From Coleophoma eucalyptorum (lineage: Eukaryota > Ascomycota > Leotiomycetes > Helotiales > Dermateaceae), in NCBI GenBank assembly GCA_026120035.1, contig JALRME010000022.1:434001-498000 (forward strand): 64,000 nt of DNA. Direction: 5' to 3'. A model generated the notes under the pieces. That model ran no database searches and was not told the origin of the DNA. It was given only the letters and a program-made list of their open reading frames with translations. Shown here piece after piece: positions 56,044 through 64,000 of this stretch. Every line of letters begins with the position of its first letter. Position 1 is the stretch's first letter. A program made the position numbers and the translations under genes.

Positions 56044-56818
56044 CTACGCGTTGGCTTTCACCCAGCTCTCTCTCGCCAGAAGCCCATCAAACCACTTCGT
56101 GACGTGCGGGTACTTCTCGAAGAGGCTAGCATATCCCACGTCCTTTAACAACTTACCATATGGCAGATGAAAGAGGTCAGCGAGGGTCAGGCCATCTCCT
56201 GCAAGATACTTCTGCTTTGCCAGAATTTTGTCGTAGATAGCCAGCGTCATGTCGAGTTCGGAAGTGCGTCGGGCAAGTAGAGCCTCATCTACTGGTCCCC
56301 CTCCCTGATGCCTATGTTTATTAGAAATTTTGTCTTTCCATTATCTTACGTGCGGTTGGATCTTACTGCTTAAAGGCCACTTCGTAGCAGATTGCACTGG
56401 CCGCCGGACCGAAGTAATTTTCCTCCATCTGACAAGCCTATCAAAGTTCATATCAGTTGCTTAAACCATCTACGTGAAATGCATGTGTATTATAGATCAT
56501 AGAAGAAATAATTACCTGCTCAAATAGTCCATACGCTTTCAGATCGCCATCCTTAGGCAATAGTGGAGTTCCCTCACCAGCGTACTTTTTGGAGATATAC
56601 CTGGATATAGCCCGGCTCTCAAATAAGATAAATCCATCGTCTTCAAGAACTGGAATTTTGCCAAATGGGTGCATTTCCAAGAACTTTGGGGTCTTATGCT
56701 CTGCTGCCTTAAGGAAATCGATAGGCATCAGCTTGTAGGGCACATCCTTCTCAATAAGAATGGTAAGCACACGACGAGTGCAAATTGAGACTTTCGAGCC
56801 ATAGATTTTAAGAGCCAT
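56044..56818 (-). CDS. Glutathione S-transferase
   Basis: Minus-strand exons 56516-56818, 56367-56437 and 56044-56311 give 213 aa, the normal GST length; phases are 0 and 2. The thioredoxin-like N-terminal half shows LKIYGSKVSICTRRV, GKIPVLEDDG with the cis-Pro, and LFESRAISRYISKKY, where the Glu-Ser pair binds the gamma-glutamyl group of glutathione. The helical C-terminal half shows LAGDGLTLADLFHLPYG, the conserved N-capping box. It resembles fungal phi/Gtt-like enzymes that detoxify electrophiles in the cytosol. All three exons read cleanly, so it is probably functional despite its decayed neighbours. Confidence 0.92.
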
Positions 56819-58053
56819 TTTCGGTATTCTGTTTGTGTCGTTGCGAGTGTTGATGATGTTATCACAAGGGGCGTTTGAGTGGCGTTTTAAAAAATTCCAG
56901 ATGATTGAGAAACACGAGATTATTTATATTCTTCTACCTTATTATATAATCTTAAAATCTCATACCAAAGACATGTATACTTCTGCTGCGTTTTCCCACA
57001 TGAGAAACTCAATCACTAACCCCCTCGGATCGCTGCTGGCCCTCGAAAAGCGAAAGTGTTAGCTAAATCCGAAATATTACCAAGATCCTTAGATATTAAC
57101 CTTCGGAAGCTGAAATTTTGCTAACCCCGATAAAATTACTAAGCCCTCTAGATTGTTACAAGTCGCCGAAAGGTTAAATTGTACCAGTTGTCTACTAAAT
57201 CCGAAAATTGACTAAGATCCTCGGATTGTTATAGTTTATTGTTATAGTTTACAATATATAATATTGTTTTGTTTATCCACAGATCGCTTCAAACGACGCG
57301 CCAGGTTCTACCGGTCCATTGTAAGAGAGTAGAGGGGTGCCTTTGACAATTCCTCTCTTATTGTCCATAACGCTACGCGCTGGAAGCTGCTCTACTCCAT
57401 AATCGAGAAGGCTCTTCTTAAGGGAGTAGATTGACTTCTTCTGTATCGATCACTCTAAAATTACGCATGGGTCAATTCATTTGCAGCAAAATTTCTCTGA
57501 TGCGGGATATGGGCATCAATTGCGAGGGCAGAAACAATTTTCCTTCAATTGTTGGGATTATAGACACGTAACATCAAGAAGCTCATTCAGAGTTGACATG
57601 TAGTCAGCAAGAATACCGAGGTAACCTTGCTGGCTTCTACTCTTGTCGTTAGTAGGCAGAGTTTCTTCAAAATATGAGCCACGACAACAAGAGCAATCCA
57701 ATCTTCTCCTAGCAGCTGATCGTTCTTAAGAATATGAGCTTTCTCTGCTTCAGTTTGAGCTCTTCTAGAAGATGTTAAGAATCACTTTATGATTAGCAGA
57801 TTCAAATACCCCAATGAATACAAAATCACAATCTAGTAAAGTTGATACTGCCCATTAGTTGATACTGTAAATATGTGAAGTCTAATATAAGTTGAAATCT
57901 TGTGGGTCTAAATTTGAGCCGCCAACTTCCTCGATGGGACTTCAATGCCATGTTGCTCCCCGACGGAACCAAAGCTCAAGAGCGATTAAGACAAAGGCAA
58001 CCAAATAGTTTGTTTACTCCAGTCTTGCATATGAACTAGGCTCCTCTATCAAC
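56819..58053. other. A+T-rich intergenic region with degenerate repeats
   Basis: 1.2 kb. Three imperfect copies of a roughly 60-70-bp unit lie at 57063-57240. The sequence from 57300 to 57800 has no clear coding content and could be an old mobile-element remnant, but I cannot identify one. Confidence 0.5.
57063..57240 (+). repeat. Imperfect tandem repeat, about three copies of a 60-70-bp unit
   Basis: Copies begin near 57063, 57121 and 57195 and share CTAAATCCGAAA..ACTAAGATCCTC-like cores ending in GATTGTTA. They have diverged strongly. Confidence 0.6.
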
Positions 58054-58500
58054 TTATTTGGATGCCAGTTTCTCCCCGATGGCAACCGCACATCTAATAT
58101 ACATAGCCTCCACATATTCCTTCAAGCTGGCCTGCAGGGCTTCATCAAGCATCGGCTCGCTCTCGGCAAACCACCTAAACAAAGTTGACTTTCCATCGAT
58201 ATCCTTCAAGAGCATGTTCGAGTAGATTTCTCCAGCATCAGGAACATCGTCATTGAACACCTGAAAGCGAAGGAGGTGCTCTTTTGGATCGCAGATGATC
58301 ATTTGCTCGCGAACGTTGTTTACCCACGGATTCTTTTCGAAGTGGATAGTACGAATAGAACCTAGACCGTACCCTTTGAGGGAAGAAGTAATGACACCAG
58401 GAAACCAGAGGACCTCAGCACCGAAGGATGTCACAACGCCCCAAACTTGTCCAATGGGGGCGTTGATGATATGAGATGCGTCTGTGGTGATTTGAGGCAT
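58054..58500 (-). CDS. SRPBCC-superfamily protein (polyketide cyclase/dehydrase-like)
   Basis: Single-exon frame of 148 aa, the normal length for a stand-alone START/Bet v 1-like (polyketide_cyc2) domain. The opening strand and helix (SHIINAPIGQVWGVVTSFGAEVLWFPGV) are characteristic, as are GLGSIRTIHF and the long C-terminal helix beginning LDEALQASLKEYVEAM. Such proteins bind a hydrophobic ligand in a deep cavity; the ligand is unknown. A 16-bp minisatellite begins 30 bp upstream of the ATG, probably within the 5' UTR or core promoter. Confidence 0.8.
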   Translation of the reverse strand: MPQITTDASHIINAPIGQVWGVVTSFGAEVLWFPGVITSSLKGYGLGSIRTIHFEKNPWVNNVREQMIICDPKEHLLRFQVFNDDVPDAGEIYSNMLLKDIDGKSTLFRWFAESEPMLDEALQASLKEYVEAMYIRCAVAIGEKLASK

Positions 58501-58530
58501 GATGGATTATGAGATAAGGCTTCCAAGTTA

Positions 58531-58626
58531 GAGAGAGGATATGTAAGAGAGAAGATATGTAAGAGAGAGGATATGTAAGAGAGAAGATATGTAAGAGAGA
58601 GGATATGTATGGGAGAGGATATTTAA
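58531..58626 (+). repeat. 16-bp minisatellite, six copies in alternating variants
   Basis: Six head-to-tail 16-mers of GAGAGAGGATATGTAA type. Copies 1, 3 and 5 have GGATAT and copies 2 and 4 have AGATAT, so the array probably grew by duplication of a 32-bp dimer. The sixth copy is more diverged. Confidence 0.95.
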
Positions 58627-59269
58627 GAGAGGGTAGGAGTATAGCTAGAAATATACCTTGGTCTCGCAGTTATTCCGGTTGGCAGCAGCAAGGGGCTGTG
58701 AATGAAAGTGCGAGCTCCAATTCCCGTAGGCCCTGGTTTATTGGCGATTTGTCATTTTGCGGGCTTTCGGATTCGGACTCCTTAAGTAAAGTCCGCGCTT
58801 GAGAGGCCGGGCCAAGGGAAAGCAATTTGTTCCGCTATGACGGATCTCGTAGCTGTCTAGAAAGGTTGGATTTCTCAGCTCGGGAAGATTTAGATTTTAT
58901 CTCTATCCTCCACGGACACTCGCGATTTCCGCTACGTCCGGATATTAGGAGAGACTATCATAGGCGTTAAATGGCGATTTTCTTGGTCAGGCGCCCTCCC
59001 AAAGGTAAGATCTTGTTGATGGCCGAAGTCAAGCGCCTTTCTCTGATGAGATAGCGAGACATGAGGGGCTTCTTGATCTGCTTAGATGCCAAGGTATGAT
59101 TCAGAACCGCAAGGCTTAAGCATTAATCCAACCAACTCAGAAACGTCGAAAGGCTTGGAACTTTCTCATGCTGTAGCCTACTATAGTCGTCAAATACTTC
59201 ATCAAGTGTCTTCTCTCACTGCTCCAAGCCACTACCATCAGTTTGATAGTTTCTCGATTCTATCTACAC

Positions 59270-59356
59270 GTCGTCAAAATCTGGGACACCACCGGCAGCG
59301 AAACCAGGAATATCTTCCTCGACGTGCCTGGTAGGGATATCGGGTATTTGACATGC
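59270..59356 (+). pseudogene. Possible WD40-repeat remnant
   Basis: A short frame reads VVKIWDTTGSETRNIFLDVP then GRDIGYL, which resembles the last blade of fungal NACHT-WD40 proteins (..VKIWD..TG.. followed by LDVGRxLxxL). Only about 29 residues are recognisable and nothing upstream extends it, so this is tentative. Confidence 0.25.
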
Positions 59357-60665
59357 GTGGATTATGATATAATATTGATGATTGCTACTACTATTCTATG
59401 AAACTTCCAAGCAAAGAAGGTCTATTATTTCTCCTAGAAATTCAACTAAGTTAACGAGTATAATTAGTTAAATTATTTATTAAAAATTATTGGTCAGATT
59501 GCACTTAGCTGTAATCGACCTATTGGTCATATGGCAATTAGTCACATGACACACCTGGCGGGTCGCGTCACTTCATGTCAGTGTTGATGTTCGTGACATC
59601 AACACCACCTTACCTTAATACTCTGGAATCGACATCATTGATGAATTGACTCTCATGCATCTACAGTGAATATTCGCAATAAAAAATTACATTGACTAAT
59701 TATACAAATTAGAAGCACAGCAGTTCTTTATCTTTGTAGCTTTAAGGAACCTTTCATTCAGTTCCTTTAAAGCAGGTTGCTTACTGCTTAGTTATTTTGT
59801 AATAATATTTTAATTTTCGTGGACTATTAATACATTACTTAATAAACATTATGAAATAAGTATAAGGATCTTTATAATAGGGTTTAAGCTCCTTGATCAG
59901 TTAATTTTCTACCAAAATCTAAGAAATTTACAAATTAATATCCTAACGATATATTCTTATGATGCTACAAAACTAAGTATATAAACTTTTATATTCCCGA
60001 AGACGCTCGCCTACATCTACTTGGAAATGATTCTGGATCAGTCTAAGGAGGTTCATCAGCTCAGAATCACACGTATCGGAATATACGGTGTTATAATCCC
60101 TGGAGACCCACAACATCTTAATCCCGGCTAACATAACCCCGGGTGTAGTTGACTCTAACTGATGTCAAGACAACGGCAGTTAGATGGTGACCCCTGCCGA
60201 GCTTATTTAGGAATTATCGCTTTCAAATTTACCTACTACAACTCTCCATCCCGACTTATTTGTTAGTCATCTTTTAGGCGGCGAAGAAGATAAGCAATGA
60301 AAGCGCAAAGTGTCTGCCCAAAACAGTATATAATTGGAAATATAGTGGCAAATTCGGATTTGCACTAACAAATAAACCGGGAGGAGGATTGTATTAATTA
60401 AACAGCAATAACCATAACAGGAGCAAGGAATCGTTTGTGAAATCGCTATTGTAAAGATTGCAATGTCCGGGTAGTTCTGTTATTGAACGTTTGGTTTCCT
60501 AAATCACCGGTGTACGAAGGAATGTGGGGTCACGTTAGCCTTTGTTTTATCATAAATGAACATATATACATCTCATGCTGCCCGCTAGAAATATGTCCTT
60601 CGTGGAATAATATCTAATCCTATACTCCCTAAAAGCTTCTTCTTCTTGAGTCCTAATTCATTATC

Positions 60666-61614
60666 ATGCTTATCCTAGTAGCGGGAATCATCGGTATGGT
60701 TGGTCAACATTGCGCCGAGGTCGCTCTTGCCAAGGGTCATACTGTGAGAGGCCCAGGGTACAATCCTCAGTTGCTTGACGAGAGCATCTATCGCCGGCTA
60801 GAGCATTTCGAGAAGTCGACTGACTTGTATGTCATCCCCGCACTGGATAGTGCGGTCGCCGGCGTGGATGCAATCATTTGTGCCTATACATTCAAACCCG
60901 AAGCAGTCATAGAGGGTCAGCTTTTGCTTTTAAGGTCCGCGGAGCGCGCTTGAATAAAGTTGATCCATAAATTCCACTTCATAACCTCACTACTTACAAG
61001 TCTTCCCAGATCTTCCATGCTGGATCTTGGAACTATGACTGGACACTTGGTACCTTGGGTCAGCATGAGGCCTATGACCCATACATCTGTTTTGCAGCCC
61101 ATATAAGGCTGAGCTCGATCATCAATCCTCTTTTCATGTTCCCAGGAGCTATTACGGACTGGATATTCAACGGCGGTAGCAACTGGGACCATGCAACCAA
61201 GACTATTTCTTATTTTGGTGATGGGTCCAAAGACTTCATATACAATACGGCACACGACCTAGCAGCCTATACTGTGGGGGCTGTCAGCGGCCCTAATGCG
61301 GACCAGGGTGGTTTTATTCGTGCTGAAAGCTTCCGTTTAAACCCTACTGAAATCGTTGGGGAGATCAATGCCGCTCGTGGTGGCGGTTTTGGGGCACATA
61401 CACAATGTCTCGGCTCGCTCGACGATGCGAAAAACCTCCTGATAAATACACGAAACAATACACCTGTAAATAGGTTACCGAGTACATTGGTTATTCTTAT
61501 AGTGTGCATAAGCCAGAGGGAACTTGGGATTACGCGGCAAGTGATGTGCAAAGATTCAAAACTGTTAGGCAGACCAGTCTCTCGGAATGGTTTAAAGCTC
61601 ATCCCGAGGTTTAA
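60666..61614 (+). pseudogene. NmrA-like / isoflavone-reductase-like gene with stop and frameshift
   Basis: The first frame (60666-60953) starts MLILVAGIIGMVGQHCAEVA, a nucleotide-binding G-x-x-G-x-x-G, and runs through AVAGVDAIICAYTF to LLLLRSAERA, where a TGA interrupts a normally conserved Gly codon. After a possible 51-bp intron the family pattern resumes (FHAGSWNYDWTLGTLGQHEAYD, split here by the reading) through ISYFGDGSKDFIYNTAHDLAAY. Near 61465-61485 the frame shifts by one base. The expected C-terminus (KPEGTWDYAASDVQRF, SLSEWFKAHPEV) lies in the other frame, ending at a TAA at 61612-61614. Two lesions make it a probable pseudogene. It is a different subtype from the remnant at 54540. 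Confidence 0.75.
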
Positions 61615-64000
61615 ATTAGAACAATAAAAAGTGCCACAGACTATGAATAGTTATTGAAATATACCACACGTCCTCTCGAAAGTTATGCAAGAATTAGATC
61701 TTATGGATTTCTTTCAGAGTACCGTGTTTAAATGACTTAGAACTTAATTGTTATTTCTCAAAGTATGACTTCAAGAGTATTTTAATTCTTCCAATCCTGA
61801 AGCCGCAGGATACTGATTGACCCGCCTTACTTCTTCTGTTTCTCCTTAGTGGTGACTGTCATAAACGGTGAGCTCAGTTAAAGCCTAGCGTACAAATGAT
61901 ACCATCAATGTATTTGGTACTCCCTACTAGGTGGTGGAATTCGAAAGAGGAAGACAACAGCCTTAACACAACCCCCGACAAACAGGAAGCTGGGGCAAAG
62001 AAAATAGACCGGTAAAATTGTGAAAAGTCCATTTATAACATTTAGAAAGCCTTAGTAGTCTTTATACCACGATGAATTAGGAAAATATGTCGCTACCGAA
62101 AAAGAAACCCATCATACTCTTGTTTATGTATTGTGTATCTGTTGTATGAAGTTCCCTGCCTATGTGGCCTAGCCATATTGCCTGTGCCGCTCTGACCCTA
62201 TTCTCACCGATTTCAGAATGACCTCTTTTTTTTAGCTCATCTATAATAATTTTAAATATCCTCCTTAAACATTATAGCCTCTACATATGGCAAAACCGGC
62301 CAGATTTTCATCTACAAAGATAAATAAATAAAATCTCATTGAGCTCTCTATGATTGTTTGATTAGCTTTCAGTTTTAGAGCATTCTGGATAGTGCGATAT
62401 TTTCTTCAGGGTGAATCAAAACACAACCAGATAAACAGCTAGATTTAACATCTTTCAAATATAAATGCCGATAAGTGCATTCGAAAATCAACATTTCCTT
62501 AACCATCAATCTCACTCCTAATTCAAGTTATACCTTCTTGCATCTGAGAACTCTGCAATCAGGTTATAAGGGTTAGGAACATACAAAAACCAATAGCAAT
62601 ATCAAACTTTTTGAATTCAATGAAGGAGCAAGAGCTGACGATGACGAAGAGTCGAAGCAGTTTGAGCAGCCTAGAGCGTCTGGGAAACAGCAGTTAAGGC
62701 TCTGCGGACCAATTCATAGTTGAGGGAACTTTGGGTACATGGGTTACTTAAGCACTTTCAATAAAATGATGTCTCGATAATACAGTACCATATAATATAA
62801 AGGGGTGAATTGTATTGCTTTAACCACTGAAGTGGAGAGACTCGTACCGACAGAGTTGAAAACCCGGCCTTTAGCCAAGCCCCAGTTCTGCACATTGGTA
62901 AGCTGCTCTCTACGATACAGCCCTAAGATACTGACACTACCGTACCTTACTGCGCCTGATTGTCCCCGATTTAAAGGGTAAAACCTGCGGCAGCAATCAT
63001 CTGTATTAACGGGATTCATCTGACCATTGTAAGGTGTGAAACTAACAGTTTCGATAAGATCTTGCCAATTTAATCGCAAATTCCAATTCGCCAGGCTCTC
63101 TCAATCAAGGATGAGAAGGAAATTTAAAGCTTCAAAACTTGAGTTTCCAGATCAGACTAGACCCCAACAGTTTTTCCCATTAGATGCATGCGAAACTCTG
63201 AAAAGGTGGCGGGGGCAGGTAGTAGCTTCAACGAGTTTGATGGCCGGCGGCTGACAAATGTTCTGGACCCGTTTGACCGTGTCTCCTTACTCTCCAACAC
63301 TTGGAATCAAAAAAGCCACCGTCAACCTGGACAGAGGTTGTGCGAAGGAGATCCGCGCTGCTCTTGGGCGGAACATCACTGAATGCCGATCGGGACTTGA
63401 TAACACAAGATGAAGTCCGTATTCCACAGAAACTCCGCTGGGGCAGGAAGGTCATCTCAATAGAACAACGTCGTGCCTTGTTTTTTTCTTCTTCAAGATA
63501 CGACCGTCCGATAACATAAGACGGCGCAGGTAATATGCTACAATGCCAAATTCGCACCTATCGTAGTGAACAAGTATTTTCTTTTTTATCTCCTAACTAC
63601 TTCACAACCACTTCAAACCTCTCATCCGCTGAATAATGCAGCCTGACCCACCGTAAAGTCATAAATCAATATTGGTGGTAGTAATTCCAGTAATTCCACA
63701 CCCGCCCCTCCGTTCTCCAGCCTTTGAATAGAATAGAAGATGAGGGAACGTCCTTGCTAGAGGACGGAAAGCATCAATACCCAACAGTGGTTCAACGCAA
63801 AAACGAGGGATAGAACCGAAGACGCCAAAATGGCTCATAAACTTCACATAATGCCACATTTTGTCAGGCGGTTCTTGTTCAAAGCTGACATGATGACATG
63901 TTCGCGAGCATTACCACTTTTTCCGGCGGATTTAGATTATATGACATTAGTCAAACATTGGAAATACATCACGGCATACGATCAACATGTAAAGCCCTGA
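61615..64000. other. A+T-rich right-hand end without recognisable genes
   Basis: 2.4 kb. Frames such as 62744-63079 (minus) and 63301-63519 (plus) have no recognised domains. No tRNA, repeat array or mobile element was identified. A gene could begin beyond the right edge. Confidence 0.5.

Larger units (their letters stand above)
58501..60665. other. A+T-rich intergenic region
   Basis: 2.2 kb. It holds the minisatellite at 58531-58626 and a possible WD40 remnant near 59270. The stretch 59400-60650 is very A+T-rich with no coding signal. Confidence 0.5.

Noticed and set aside
62744..63079. 111-codon minus-strand frame near the right edge
   Set aside because: No domain, no signal peptide and no flanking gene structure; homology unknown.
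1..64000. tRNA genes, CRISPR arrays and intact transposons
   Set aside because: I looked for GGTTCRANYCC-type B boxes with paired arms, regularly spaced repeats, and transposase or reverse-transcriptase motifs, and found none convincing. CRISPR is not expected in a fungus.

Overview
The window is nuclear DNA of a filamentous ascomycete (Pezizomycotina). This rests on many short introns (43-150 bp, GT..AG, often with a CTAAC/CTGAC-like branch site), several HET-domain genes, a GH32 invertase, a type IID (ENA) sodium ATPase, and a fungal asparaginase with an ankyrin tail. A leotiomycete is my best guess from overall protein resemblance, but no sequence search was possible and the species is not determined.

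Layout. 1-1673: 5' part of a HET-domain gene running off the left edge (minus). 2707-3324: GNAT acetyltransferase. 4258-16069: the SAGA/NuA4 scaffold TRA1, four exons, 3862 aa. 17831-19523: secreted invertase, convergent with a four-exon asparaginase (20006-21813, minus). 24321-25416: a NAP/SET-family histone chaperone (minus). 27197-28707: a 2OG-Fe(II) oxygenase (minus). 29049-30279: a secreted GDSL esterase (minus). 31398-35068: an ENA-type P-type ATPase (plus) with an unusual cluster of PacC-type GCCAAG motifs upstream.

From about 35.4 kb the content becomes accessory. Two HET-domain genes stand head to head (35474-38065 minus; 38497-40629 plus). They are followed by an eight-exon gene (41556-45410, minus) joining a MACPF pore-former domain, a jacalin-like lectin domain and two H-type lectin domains. 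This gene is divergent from a smaller MACPF-family gene (46141-47193, plus). HET genes, pore-former homologues and lectin modules in 12 kb suggest an allorecognition, cell-death or defence locus, and this is the most interesting part of the window. Further right are an unrecognised 148-aa gene, a divergent isochorismatase-like hydrolase / MFS transporter pair, a fragment of an alcohol dehydrogenase abutting a broken NmrA-like gene, a glutathione S-transferase, an SRPBCC protein with a minisatellite in its 5' region, a second broken NmrA-like gene, and long A+T-rich stretches without recognisable genes.

Gene models were built by hand from reading frame, splice-site consensus and family conservation. 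Exon limits quoted in the entries were checked for phase, but no transcript evidence was available.
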